A DNA stretch of 64,000 nucleotides from Anaerobacillus isosaccharinicus (GCF_001866075.3 NZ_CP063356.1:1354164-1418163), one strand, 5' to 3'; positions 16,890 to 26,326 are shown, numbered from the stretch's first letter. Made by a program: numbers and translations. Notes: generated by a model from the sequence alone, not told the origin.

Positions 16890-17648
16890 TTATCTCCTAC
16901 GATTATTTATCTTATTGATAAAAGAGTCTATACTTTCTAAGATTACATTTATATTTAAACCTATCCCAGCAATATTTGGTTTCAACTCAAGCCATTTTAC
17001 TTTCTCAGCTAATTGCGAAGATACTAGATTTTGTCCTACGCTATCCATAATTCTAATATTTTCTAATCTCTCAATGGCATAATTAGTAATATTAGATTGT
17101 ACATAATTAGTATCATGTTCATCGGTATCAATAAGCGACATTGTTCCCATTACTTCGAAAGAGAAGCTTCCCCTCTTAGACCTCAATTCCATTTCTACCA
17201 TTTGATTGCTACTTGCTTTATCCCAATAAACTGTATATCGAAACTCTTTTTTTTCCTCCATAACTTCTGAGGAATTATCATATGGATTGATAACTTTTAA
17301 ATCACGTAATCTCCATCGAGGGGGTAATAAAAAATTCCATACTCCTCCATGCCCTCTATTTGATGGACCTAGTGGCAAATTTTTATGATTAAATTGAAAG
17401 CTAACAATATTTGAAGATGGTTTATGATTTAAAATTCTTAGCTGAGTTTCCAATTTTCTTATTTGACATTGATTAGAATTGTAAATCATTGTTCCACCAA
17501 CCGACAAATTCGAATTGATTCTACGTCTTTGAATATTAGATAATGATTCTACTATTACATGAGAATTTAATTCTTTTGGTGTAATATTAAAATTTGTCAA
17601 CTTGCCATCTACATTTAAGTAGTCAATTATTGCTACTTCTAAATACAT
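16890..17648 (-). CDS. Hypothetical protein in the left cassette
   Basis: 252 residues, no signal peptide, membrane helix or motif I recognise. Notable stretches are GGTMIYNSNQCQIRKLE (~52-68), GPSNRGHGGVWNFLLPPRW (~94-112) and a beta-rich middle (FRYTVYWDKASSN). The C-terminus is a basic tail (NKINNRRR). TTGAGGGGGC stands just before the ATG and fixes the start. It is very AT-rich and lies immediately inside the att-like site at 16836, next to a broken STAND-type ATPase gene, so a defence-related role is possible. A terminator between the two genes says they are separate transcription units. Confidence 0.6.
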   Translation of the reverse strand: MYLEVAIIDYLNVDGKLTNFNITPKELNSHVIVESLSNIQRRRINSNLSVGGTMIYNSNQCQIRKLETQLRILNHKPSSNIVSFQFNHKNLPLGPSNRGHGGVWNFLLPPRWRLRDLKVINPYDNSSEVMEEKKEFRYTVYWDKASSNQMVEMELRSKRGSFSFEVMGTMSLIDTDEHDTNYVQSNITNYAIERLENIRIMDSVGQNLVSSQLAEKVKWLELKPNIAGIGLNINVILESIDSFINKINNRRR

Positions 17649-17948
17649 TTAAAATGCCCCCTCAATAATTATTCTTAATCAGAATTAAAATTTCATATCA
17701 AATTTCAATAAGTAATTAAATTACCCCATTTATTGGATATTAACTTAACTTTAAAAACCTTCTGTTCTATCGAAAAGTCAAAGCTTCATATCGATCAATT
17801 TTAAATGAGTAAATTACTTTATTCATATAGCTATTTTGATTAAAAAAATTAGTTTGCATTAAAATCCTCTATTTCAGAAATTAATGTTGCAGCATGAATT
17901 ACTTATAAACCAGCTCTGTTTACAAATTCATTTAAATAATATTGCAAG
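17649..17948. other. AT-rich intergenic stretch
   Basis: This must hold the minus-strand promoter of the 252-residue gene. No reading frame, repeat or clear hairpin was seen before the terminator that starts at 17949. Confidence 0.4.
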
Positions 17949-17990
17949 CAAAAAAACAGACAAACCATTAATATATAAGAGTTTGTCCGA
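17949..17990 (-). terminator. Terminator after the STAND ATPase gene
   Basis: On the minus strand CGGACAAAC pairs with GTTTGTCTG across a 15-base AT-rich loop and seven T follow. It lies about 115 bp beyond the stop of the ATPase gene. Confidence 0.8.
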
Positions 17991-18104
17991 CTTTTACGCT
18001 AGTAGCCTAATTACAGTCATCTGAAAATGAATATACTTAAAAATATAAAAACAATTCTAAAGAACTAATAATGTTTCTAATTTTTCACTATAATTTTTTA
18101 TTAT

Positions 18105-19481
18105 TTAAAGTATGCATCCTTCAATCCATTTTAAAGCAATGTTAATCATTAAATAGTCGTCATCTTCAATTTTTTTTGCATGGGCATCTACTCTATAAGC
18201 ATTAATAATATCCATATTCAAATTGAATTTTGCTTTATCTTCAAAAACTCTTGAAAAATCATCCCAATTTTTATCTATTAAAACTTTTAATTCAGGAAAA
18301 TAATATACTTCCTCCATCAATTCTTTTGTTTGTATACCTTCGAATTTTTTTCGGTCTTCTGTTTTTTTCGCTTTTAAAATTTTCTCTCTAGCCTCTGCCT
18401 TACCATATTTTGTGATAAACACTGTATATATTATTTTTCTTAATTCAATTTCAACAGTATTTCGTCTTTTGCTAATCGCTGTTCGCTTAGATTCCATGGA
18501 TTCGTCAATTAATAAATCACTATTAGTTTTTAAATACTTCGTTAATGCCTCAATTGTAATAAAATATGTTTCTCTATGTTTTTTTAATACGCCATATCCA
18601 GTTAAATGATGGATAGTAGATAGATTTTTAAAACCTAATTTTTTTTGAAATGCCTCATTACCTTGAACCGCTAAAGTTTCCAACAAACTATATTCGTCAG
18701 GATATGAAATTTTTAGTACTTGTATAATTTGTTCAATATATTTTGAAATTGCAATATCATAATTTATTTTTTCTCTCAAATAGTCATACTTGCTAACTTT
18801 TACGGGTCTGTCTAAAGACACTGATTTATTTATCAGGCTACATATATGCCTAATTAAAAATGGATGTCCTCCATAATCATCTACAAGTTTCGAATATATT
18901 TGTTCATCAAAGTCCAAGCCCATATACTTGCCTATACTATTTACCATATTCTTAACATCGTCCACACCGAATAAATCTAAGTAAACAGGATTAATCATAG
19001 AAAATATAGGATTGTCTATTCCTTTAATAGATGCTAATTCAACACAATGTGGATTAACCCCTGCAACTATAAAACATATTTCATTTTGGTGTACCTGGTA
19101 AAAAGCCCTAATTGTTTGCCAAAAATAAACAAAATCTAAATCCGATTTCCAGTGTTCTGAACTTGAAGTATCTATAGAAATCATTTCGATTTCGTCAAAT
19201 ATCAAAAGTATTCTTTTGTGATTTAGTTCTGCAAAAATTTTTAACATTACTTTTTCAAAATTTGTAGCTGCAGTTTTTTCATCAAATATATACTCTGAAG
19301 CACCTAAATTAATTTCATATTTCTCTATAAGTTTTTCTATAAGAGTTTTTAATAATTCATACCATCTTAAACCATGTATAGATGGATTTTGACAGTCGAT
19401 AAATATATACTTACCATCTTTTGAGTCAATTGTTCTCATCAACGCATAAAGTACAGACGTTTTACCAATTTTCCTCAATCC
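18105..19481 (-). pseudogene. STAND/ORC-like ATPase gene, C-terminal part split by a transposon
   Basis: The frame resumes at the 3' edge of the transposon with GLRKIGKTS, the Walker A loop, followed by Walker B LLIFDEIEMIS, a sensor-like FIVAGVNPHCVE and a GGHPFLIRHICSL helix typical of ORC/STAND ATPases, then ~190 residues of helical C-terminal domain rich in Lys/Glu. The missing N-terminus is at 26327-26935. Removing the element and one copy of its target repeat restores an open frame of 659 residues. A nominal ATG-initiated frame from 19487 would lack the N-terminal domain and is unlikely to be functional. Confidence 0.88.
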
Positions 19482-19671
19482 TGTCAACGACCATATTTAA
19501 TGGCGGCTTAATCGGAAATGAAACTGTCGTTTCCTAACAACGTTCGCCACCGACATGACATTTCCCTTTTATTCATCGCCAATTTCAATGACATTTTATG
19601 GTTATAATTACCGTTGAAGTAATGATCAAATTATATTATTCTCTATACAAGAAAGGACCCCTTTCGGGATC

Positions 19672-20472
19672 CTAATAATCATAGTCATCTAGAACTCGCT
19701 GAACGGAGTCTTCGTCGACTAACTCTTGTTTTCTAGAAACAGCGTCTAACAAACACTCAGTACATAGGCGATTGGTGAGTCGCAATGTTCCTCGTGTTTC
19801 CTTATATATTTTCTTTAGCGCTGCTTCAGTGAAAATTTGTTTTTCTTCACCTGTCATTTTTAATTGGTGGGTAATGTAATTAGCTAGTTCCTCATAGGTT
19901 AGCCCGTCAAGATGAAACCTTGTGTTGATCCTTTGAGAAATGGCTTCTAAACTACGTAATCGTAGTTTATCTCTTAATTCAGGTTGTCCCACTAGAATAA
20001 GCGCTAGTGGAGACAACGAATCAACGTTGAAGTTAGTGAGGAAGCGTATTTCCTGCAACATCGATGGTGATAGTAGGTGCGCCTCGTCAATGACAACGAC
20101 AGGCGTTTTCTTTTGGTTTTCATAGATATCTAGTAGTGCTTTTTTAAATTGTCTCTTCAAATCGTTGGCCAAAAATTCCGGCTCAATATTGACTTGTAAA
20201 AGCATTTCGCGATAGAAGTCCCTAGGCTTTAATGACGAATCTGATACATATAAAAATACGTGTTTATCCGATGCTAGGCGATCTTTTAACGCACGAATAG
20301 CTGTTGATTTTCCAGCACCAACATCACCTGTAATAAGACCAAATGAACGTTGCTGGATCATGAACATGAGGCGAGCTTGAACCTCTTGAAATCTGGATGA
20401 CATAAAAAGGTGCTCTGTCTTAATATCTTTTTGAAAAGGAGTATAGTTCCATTGAAAATGTGTATGAATCAT
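19672..20472 (-). CDS. TniB/ExeA-like AAA+ ATPase, transposition partner
   Basis: 266 residues. Walker A GDVGAGKST (~48-56), Walker B TPVVVIDEAH (~123-132), sensor-like ALILVGQPEL, and an arginine-rich C-terminal lid (GTLRLTNRLCTECLLDA). This is the ExeA/TniB/MuB style of target-selection ATPase that works with a Mu/Tni-type DDE transposase. Its start overlaps the transposase stop by 4 bp, so the two are translationally coupled. It is intact, but with the transposase broken by the RIT element it would only be useful in trans. Confidence 0.88.
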   Translation of the reverse strand: MIHTHFQWNYTPFQKDIKTEHLFMSSRFQEVQARLMFMIQQRSFGLITGDVGAGKSTAIRALKDRLASDKHVFLYVSDSSLKPRDFYREMLLQVNIEPEFLANDLKRQFKKALLDIYENQKKTPVVVIDEAHLLSPSMLQEIRFLTNFNVDSLSPLALILVGQPELRDKLRLRSLEAISQRINTRFHLDGLTYEELANYITHQLKMTGEEKQIFTEAALKKIYKETRGTLRLTNRLCTECLLDAVSRKQELVDEDSVQRVLDDYDY

Positions 20473-21156
20473 ATTGTTTTATCCTCCATTAATGTTTGAT
20501 AACTTAACGACCCTCGTTGCTTTTTTTGCTTTTGTTCAAAATGCGGTGCTGATAATTCAAGAAAATTTAATCCTGACTTTTCTCCTAGGACAACCTCATC
20601 TGGATACGTTGCTTTTTCATGTTGGGCTCGTAAGAGATTGAGTGGTTTTGCATCATTCATTTGTTTGTCTTGAAACCATACTTCCAGATGTTCTAAATCA
20701 TGTGGATCAAACCGTATCGTAATTTTTTCACCGACTAATTCCTGATCCACCTCGTACTTATTTCCTTGAAATGATATACATCCTGTTTTATCAACTTTTC
20801 GTTCTTCTTCCCAATAAAATGCTTGTTGAAGGTCCGTAAAGGATACAGTAACAGTTGGATGGTCGCACTCTTCCCAACGTTGTATGGGCGTTTGCTTTGT
20901 TTCACCATGGATACGTTCGTGATAGATTGATTGAGTCCAAATATAAAAATAACGGTTTAACTCTTCGATGGATGAAATCCTACCGGTTTCAATCAAGTCG
21001 TAAGCTTCTGGTTTAAATGAGGTATCCACAAATTGAAAAAAACGTTCAATTTTTCCACGACCCTGGGGCCGCCCAGCAGTCGAATGAGAGAGTTGGATCC
21101 CTAGTTTTGCACAAGTAATCTCTAGGCTCTTCGCTCTATATATAGAACCATTATCG
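20469..21156 (-). pseudogene. C-terminal half of the Tni-type DDE transposase
   Basis: The frame NGSIYRAKSLEITCAKLG continues from the N-terminal half across the RIT insertion. It contains the catalytic Glu in RPQGRGKIERFF, a beta-barrel Mu-C-like domain (GCISFQGNKYEVDQELVG) and a basic tail. Only from the ATG at 21029 is there a stand-alone frame (186 residues), which would lack all three catalytic residues. Rejoined to 24652-25346 it would make a transposase of about 460 residues. Confidence 0.88.
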
Positions 21157-21184
21157 GCATTATGACGAATTCGTCATAATGCCG
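21155..21184. repeat. Perfect 30-bp palindrome at the left RIT junction
   Basis: The sequence starts CGGCATTATGACGAA and continues as its exact complement. It lies only on the left side of the RIT element, between its terminal repeat and the transposase codons; 26 bp of it belong to neither. It may be a scar of the integration process or part of the recombinase recognition site. Confidence 0.8.
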
Positions 21185-21270
21185 ACTATACCGAAAAAAA
21201 TACTATGCCGAATAAACTTATAAATCCTTCATAAATAAACAGTTTACGAAGGATTTTCGGCATAGTGTTT
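21183..21270 (+). repeat. RIT left terminal inverted repeat, 88 bp
   Basis: Identical base for base to the reverse complement of 24567-24654. Internally it contains its own inverted pairs (ACTATGCCGAA with TTCGGCATAGT, and AAATCCTTC with GAAGGATTT), so each end can fold into a long hairpin and offers two symmetrical sites for tyrosine recombinases. Confidence 0.97.
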
Positions 21271-21275
21271 AGCTT

Positions 21276-22319
21276 TTAGTCCAGACTATAAATCAGTTTT
21301 CTTATATCCTTGGTTTTCCAAAGCGGGGATTCTTCCACTGCCTCAGGGCTTGTTTTCTTTATGGCTTCATGAATCATATCCAACGTTGCAAAAGCATAGA
21401 AGTTTGATGTTGTTGAAAGACTTTCATGACCAAGCATTTCCATGATGACTGTGAGGGGCATACCTTTTCGGTATAACGTCATAGCTCTTGTTTTCCTGAT
21501 TAAGTGGCAGTGAACATGCCGTGGGATTTCAGGACAAATCATTCTTGCCTGGTTTGCATATTGACCTAAAAGGAGATTTATCGTATCCGTAGACAAGGCA
21601 TGAGGCTTCCCATCCCTCATCGAATAGAACAATGGAGCCCCGCCATCTGTGTTTGGATGCGGATGGAATTCCTGAAGATAACGCTTGATGTGAGCAACAG
21701 TTTTCTCCATCAGGGGCACATTACGACTTTTGTTGCCTTTACCGGTTAGCGTAACGAAAGGTGTTTTGACGTTGATAATGTGCAGATCCCGAAGGGTAAT
21801 ATCTACAAGTTCCTGCGCTCTGGCAGCCGTATCATACAACATAATGAACATCATGCGATTGCGTCTTCCCTTTTGTGTATCTGTTTTAGGCGTTTTTAAT
21901 AATGCTTCAATAGCTTCATTTGTCATATATAATATGGACTTTTTGTGTTCCTTCATTCCGCGAACGCTACGAACATCGTTGTATATTGCAACAAGCGTAA
22001 TATCCTCGTCTGCGCAATACTCCATGAACGATTTTAGTGCAGTCAATCGAAGGTTGCATGTTTTGGCTGCTAGATTTTGCACTTCATTCATCCAGACAAA
22101 ATAATCTTTAATGTGTTTCCTATTTAGAAAGTCAAACGTAATGTCCTGTCGTTCAATCCCTTTTTGGATTTCCAAGTAATCAATAAAGTAACTCATGGAC
22201 TTCTTATACGAATTTATTGTGTTTTGGCTAAGGTTTCTTACCTTGGGCAGGTATACATGAAGGAAGCTACGAGCATAATGCCAAAATTCGGGCTCAATCT
22301 GCTTTCTACTCTTCATCAT
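21276..22319 (-). CDS. RIT tyrosine recombinase, third gene
   Basis: 347 residues from the ATG at 22319, which follows GGAGGTGG. It has an N-terminal SAM-like core-binding domain (~10-100) and a catalytic domain with Arg in YDTAARAQELVDI, Lys in LTGKGNKSR, His-x-x-Arg in HCHLIRKTRA, His in MLGHESLSTT and Tyr in SNFYAFA. All residues of the catalytic set appear present. Its start overlaps the stop of the preceding recombinase by 14 bp. In RIT elements all three recombinases are thought to be needed together. Confidence 0.9.
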   Translation of the reverse strand: MMKSRKQIEPEFWHYARSFLHVYLPKVRNLSQNTINSYKKSMSYFIDYLEIQKGIERQDITFDFLNRKHIKDYFVWMNEVQNLAAKTCNLRLTALKSFMEYCADEDITLVAIYNDVRSVRGMKEHKKSILYMTNEAIEALLKTPKTDTQKGRRNRMMFIMLYDTAARAQELVDITLRDLHIINVKTPFVTLTGKGNKSRNVPLMEKTVAHIKRYLQEFHPHPNTDGGAPLFYSMRDGKPHALSTDTINLLLGQYANQARMICPEIPRHVHCHLIRKTRAMTLYRKGMPLTVIMEMLGHESLSTTSNFYAFATLDMIHEAIKKTSPEAVEESPLWKTKDIRKLIYSLD

Positions 22320-23277
22320 AATCCACCTCCGGAAGCAACCCTTCAAGTATTTTAGTTTTTTCGGAGAAAGTAGAAAAAAACTCAGGCACAAGATGAAGAT
22401 AGTAGTAGGTGCTTTCCAAACAGGCATGTCCCATGTAACGCACCAAATATGGAAGCATGGAATTCACATCGGATTCTTCCTTAAGCCATTGATTGAGTTT
22501 GTCGAAGGCAAAATGATGGCGAAAATCATATGCTCTTGCCTTCGAGCCTGACTCATGCCCCAAACCAGCCGCCTTCCATATCTTATTGAAATTCGATCCA
22601 ATAGACGTACTCTGGTAACAACTATGGGATTTTACCGGAAAGAAATACGTTCGATCTGGAAATATATTATCTATGACAGCATCGTATTTCAAATATAGTT
22701 GTTTAAGGTCTTCCGGAAGAAACAACCTTCGGTCTTTAGGGCCTTTTGAATGGATTACATCGATATAGCCAGTATGAAGGTTAACGTTTTTTCGCAGAAG
22801 CAACCGCGCTTCACTTGTTCTCAATCCACAACAATAAAGCAATCTAAAGTACATGGGTAGGACAAGATGGCGGACAGGATTTTCCTTGCGAGGGCCTAGT
22901 GTGTCGCAAGCATCGAAAAATCGGATAATTTCTTCATCTGTGAAAAAATGTGGTATCGTTCGGATTTGCTTTCGACAGATTTTGTTGGTGACAACATATG
23001 CATCTGAGTATCCAGAATGTTGCAGGTATTTGCCAAACTCACGAATAGGTGCCACACGTACTCGTTGGGTGTTTGGGCATTCGTTATCCCGTAAGATAAC
23101 CCAACCTTTAACAATCTCGTTCAATAAAACCTCTTCGGATTCGCGTTTTGCACAATAGCGATCAAACTCGTGGAGATAGTATTCGCTTGTTTTATACTTC
23201 CAGCCTAGTGAGTGTTTAAACGCTACAAAAGACTCCATGAAAGAAGCTAGTTTACTAACATATGCCTTCTCCATCAT
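22306..23277 (-). CDS. RIT tyrosine recombinase, second gene
   Basis: 323 residues from the ATG at 23277, preceded by AAGGGG and overlapping the previous stop by 4 bp. The catalytic domain shows Arg in YCCGLRTSEARLLL, Lys in HSKGPKDRR, His and Arg in AYDFRHHFAFDKL, His in YMGHACLEST and Tyr in TYYYLHL. The active-site histidine box is HH rather than HxxR in spacing, a variation seen in this branch. It appears intact. Confidence 0.9.
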   Translation of the reverse strand: MMEKAYVSKLASFMESFVAFKHSLGWKYKTSEYYLHEFDRYCAKRESEEVLLNEIVKGWVILRDNECPNTQRVRVAPIREFGKYLQHSGYSDAYVVTNKICRKQIRTIPHFFTDEEIIRFFDACDTLGPRKENPVRHLVLPMYFRLLYCCGLRTSEARLLLRKNVNLHTGYIDVIHSKGPKDRRLFLPEDLKQLYLKYDAVIDNIFPDRTYFFPVKSHSCYQSTSIGSNFNKIWKAAGLGHESGSKARAYDFRHHFAFDKLNQWLKEESDVNSMLPYLVRYMGHACLESTYYYLHLVPEFFSTFSEKTKILEGLLPEVDYDEE

Positions 23278-24506
23278 TTGAGCCCCTTCACTTTCATAGG
23301 AATGACGGCTAAGGTTAATGCACAATCACGCATCTTTTCTTCGTCAGTAGACAGATAAACGTCGGCTGAGTTTGGGTTGACATGCCCAAGTGTTGATGAA
23401 ATTGTTTGTATGGCAACCCCATTTTTTAACATTTTTGAGGCGACATGATGTCTAAGGAGGCGGGTGCCTTTAAGTTCGTTGTTAACTCTTACTCCTGCAC
23501 ATGTAAATATTTTTCTTACTATGGTGTAACAACTCGAATGTTCTTTCAACGGTACATGTGGGGCATTTCGAGATAAAAATACGCACGATGAATCTGATTT
23601 AGGACGGTCATTCGTGAGATACCTTACTAATGCATTGCCGATTGCAGGAAGAAGGGGTAAAACTAAAGGCTCATTCGTCTTCTGTTGGACTATGTTAATA
23701 ACATCCCCTTGCCAATCTATATCTTTTAACCTTAAGTTCAAAATATCCACGGCCCTGATTCCAGTAAGAAGCGATAATAATATAATAGCTTTGTCCCTTG
23801 AAGATACAGCATCGGTTTGTAATACATCCCATACAGCCCGTTCTTCCTCCTCCGTTAATACGGGAATAATTGTCCTTTTTCTCAGGAGTTTATCAGGAAC
23901 GGCTGCAATAAGTCTGTTTCCACCTTCTGCAAAACGCAAAAATGATCTTAATCCGGAGGCCGCCGTTCGAAGACTTCCAGAGTCCCAGGTTTCTCTTAGT
24001 TCATCAAAAAACTTATAGATTGATTTAAGAGGGACAGCTTTCAACTCGGTATAGCCCAATTTTTCAATAAAAATAAGGAACTTGCAGGAAGTATTTCGAT
24101 ACGATTCTATAGTATTTTTACTTTTTTTCTCCTCTTGTAGAAACGCTAGAAAATGGATATGAAGGTCCTGGAATTTAATAGTTGAGGGCTTATCGACCTT
24201 ACTATCCCTGCTTGGTTGCCAGCCAAAATAGCCTCTTTCTTCATATTCCCTTAATTTTCTTATGCATGAAGTGTGTAGCTTTTTACGTGAATGGCAGTAT
24301 TGTCCTGTCCTTCTGTCTGCAGAATCATTCACGAAATGCTCAACCAATTCTTGAGTTAAAGTTTCTGTCCCCATGATAGCGGCAGACTTCAACAGTCTTT
24401 CATATACCCTTTTGAAACTATGAATCGTTGATTGACAATAACCTGCTTTTTCAAGCGCTTCAAGTACCATTTTTACACTACTTTCCACAGTTGGTTTCTT
24501 TACCAT
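23274..24506 (-). CDS. RIT tyrosine recombinase, first gene
   Basis: 410 residues from the ATG at 24506 after AGGAGGA. It is the longest of the trio, with an extra N-terminal helical domain (~1-110), a core-binding domain (~115-200) and a catalytic domain with Arg in LLTGIRAVDILNL, Lys in QQKTNEP, His-x-x-Arg-type LLRHHVASKML, His in TLGHVNPNS and Tyr in DVYLSTD. Promoter and RBS lie between the right terminal repeat and this start, so transcription of the trio begins just inside the element. Confidence 0.9.
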   Translation of the reverse strand: MVKKPTVESSVKMVLEALEKAGYCQSTIHSFKRVYERLLKSAAIMGTETLTQELVEHFVNDSADRRTGQYCHSRKKLHTSCIRKLREYEERGYFGWQPSRDSKVDKPSTIKFQDLHIHFLAFLQEEKKSKNTIESYRNTSCKFLIFIEKLGYTELKAVPLKSIYKFFDELRETWDSGSLRTAASGLRSFLRFAEGGNRLIAAVPDKLLRKRTIIPVLTEEEERAVWDVLQTDAVSSRDKAIILLSLLTGIRAVDILNLRLKDIDWQGDVINIVQQKTNEPLVLPLLPAIGNALVRYLTNDRPKSDSSCVFLSRNAPHVPLKEHSSCYTIVRKIFTCAGVRVNNELKGTRLLRHHVASKMLKNGVAIQTISSTLGHVNPNSADVYLSTDEEKMRDCALTLAVIPMKVKGLK

Positions 24507-24566
24507 AGTAATTCCTCCTAAAAATAGTTTGGACGTTAGTCCACTTCTATTATGGAAAAAATAGCA

Positions 24567-24654
24567 AAACACTATGCCGAAAATCCTTCGTAAACTGTTT
24601 ATTTATGAAGGATTTATAAGTTTATTCGGCATAGTATTTTTTTCGGTATAGTCG
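24567..24654 (-). repeat. RIT right terminal inverted repeat, 88 bp
   Basis: Exact reverse complement of 21183-21270. The outer bases GGTATAGTCG abut the transposase codons for IYVD. Confidence 0.97.
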
Positions 24655-25346
24655 ACATATATTTTTTCTGGCTTACCGCATCTCATAATGGCTTTGAATA
24701 AGCAGTCTTCAAGTTGCGCCCCTTTTTCCTGAAAATGAAATTGTCCATGTACAATATATCTTGAGTAATCATCGATAAACGCAAATAACTTCGCTACGCG
24801 TTTTTTATCTGGATTTGTAGGATCAGGTAAATAGAGTGTGTGTTGAACATCTCCTTGCCAACAGGCATTTCGATGAGGAAATTCAAAACGACGAAAAGAT
24901 CTTGAAGATGTTGATTTCGATAGTTTCTTCCTTGTTATACCTCGTTTTCTTAGTTGTTTTGATAAGGTGCTTTCAGATATACTTCCTGGTTTGACCCATT
25001 CAGCTAACTCCATCATTCGAATGATTTGTTGGACGGATCTTTCAGGACGCTCTTGTTTTAATAAAGCTGCTTTATCAAGGATTTCTGGCGAAATTGCACG
25101 CGCTGCATAACCACCACGACGAGTTGGCTTTAATGCTTCAAAACCTCCGTTTCGATATAGATGTAAGTATCGCTCAAGTGTACGTTTACTGACTGTTTGC
25201 TTTTCTCCATAAGGTGTTACATGTTTTTTTCTAGCTATATCTCTAAATCGCTGTGCTTGCTCTCCTTTTTGAAGTTCCCTTGATACAACTTCGGCGATCA
25301 GGCCATATCGAAATAAGGCAATTTCGTTTCTCATCTGTTCATCCAT
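24652..25346 (-). pseudogene. N-terminal half of the Tni-type DDE transposase
   Basis: The frame starts at an ATG preceded by AGAGGAG. It begins with a helix-turn-helix region (VSKRTLERYLHLYRNGGFEAL), a second HTH-like part (ERSVQQIIRMMELAEW) and the start of the rve-type catalytic core: first Asp in ACWQGDVQHT, AFIDDYSRYIVHG, then the second Asp in KPEKIYVD, exactly where the RIT element enters. The frame then reads into RIT sequence and stops at 24603. The remaining half is at 20469-21156. Confidence 0.9.
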
Positions 25347-25551
25347 TTTTTTCTACTCCTCTTTCTACACTATAAATTCTTTACGCTTTTAGTTTTATAA
25401 CAATGGAAAGAAAGAAGTCAGAGCCCATCTTCTGTGGGAACGTTCGTTTCATAAGCTCAAAAATATGAAATTTTGACCCGAAAGGGTGATAAATGAAGAA
25501 CTGAAGATTAGTTGACGTTAATAAGTAATGGTGGAAAATGGGGATTTTTCT

Positions 25552-26148
25552 TTATATTTTATTGATTAACTGATTTATCCAAGGGAAAAAACCGCAGATG
25601 GGGTAAGGACGGTCTGGATGAAGAATTTTCCAGAGTTTTCGAAGTAAGTATAAAAATGTTTGTTGGTCTGATAACTTTTTTGTCATATAAAGGATCGTAG
25701 AATCCGAACTTAATTCCACTAGCCCTCGATTAAGCAAATCGATCAAATCGTTTTCTTTCTGTTTCCAGAAACGCTCCCAACGCTTAATCGTTTTAACAGA
25801 AATTCCACCTGTTTCATCATAGGAAATGATAGATTGAATTTGTGCATAGCTTATCTTTTTTATAAAACGTAAGGTCCATGCTCTTTGAAGAATAGCGCTG
25901 GCGTGAATCTGATAGGGTAAAAGAAAGTCCGGCAAGAGAGAAAATGTCTTTCCACAAGCTGGACAAAGAAAACGATAGATTGGGATCCATGTTATTTTCT
26001 TTTTCGTTATAGCTGAACGAAAATACTTACCATGACGGTACAATTTATGATCACAATCAGGGCAGTTCCCTTCAAAACATGGAGGTACTTCTTGGTAATT
26101 GCTTAGGTAGCTCTTGATGCTTTTGCCAAGATATCTTATAATAATCAT
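25552..26148 (-). CDS. DUF6431-like zinc-ribbon/HTH protein of the transposon
   Basis: 198 residues. An N-terminal zinc ribbon (CPDCDHKLYRHGKYF ... YRFLCPACGKTF, four Cys) is followed by LPDFLLPYQ and a helix-turn-helix-like region (KISYAQIQSIISYDETGGISVKTIKRWERFW). It matches what I recall as DUF6431 proteins, which occur beside Tni/ExeA-type transposition genes in Bacillota. The gene lies first in the element, in the position a targeting or accessory DNA-binding protein would take. Its exact role is not known. Confidence 0.7.
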   Translation of the reverse strand: MIIIRYLGKSIKSYLSNYQEVPPCFEGNCPDCDHKLYRHGKYFRSAITKKKITWIPIYRFLCPACGKTFSLLPDFLLPYQIHASAILQRAWTLRFIKKISYAQIQSIISYDETGGISVKTIKRWERFWKQKENDLIDLLNRGLVELSSDSTILYMTKKLSDQQTFLYLLRKLWKILHPDRPYPICGFFPWINQLINKI

Positions 26149-26158
26149 GAGTTTATGT

Positions 26159-26203
26159 TAAAAGCCGCTCCAAAGAGACTGCAATTTCTTGGGGCTTTTT
26201 TTA
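26159..26203 (+). terminator. Terminator-like hairpin near the transposon right end
   Basis: On the plus strand AAGCC...CCAAAGA pairs with TCTTGG...GGCTT and is followed by seven T. No plus-strand gene precedes it, so it may insulate against antisense transcription. It could also be part of the terminal region structure. Confidence 0.5.
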
Positions 26204-26326
26204 TGTCCTCCTCACGTCAGGGAATGATTTACTTTTCTATATTGTCGCATACATAACTCCTCTAGTACCGACACAATATTTTCCTAAAACATAAATAAAC
26301 GCTGCCATTGAAAATGGCAGCGGACA

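Larger units (their letters stand above)
21183..24654 (-). mobile_element. RIT element (recombinase in trio)
   Basis: Three consecutive, overlapping tyrosine recombinase genes in the same direction are enclosed by perfect 88-bp terminal inverted repeats. That is the defining architecture of RIT elements. It interrupts the transposase of the surrounding transposon between the codons for IYVD and NGS; the split halves share CGA at the crossover. There is no cargo. Total length is 3472 bp. Confidence 0.92.
19482..26326 (-). mobile_element. Tni/Tn7-like three-gene transposon with a nested RIT element
   Basis: The ends are TGTCAACGACCATATTT (left, plus strand) and TGTCCGCTGCCATTTTC (right, minus strand), similar in 11 or so of the first 17 bases and starting TGTC. 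The element is flanked by the direct repeat CAATCC at 19476-19481 and 26327-26332, a 6-bp target duplication inside a host gene. Near the ends are further TGTC-containing repeats (for example two AATGTCAT...TGGCGA units near 19550-19600) like the multiple transposase-binding sites of this class. Genes: DUF6431-like protein, DDE transposase (interrupted), AAA partner. About half of its 6.85 kb is the inserted RIT element. Confidence 0.88.
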
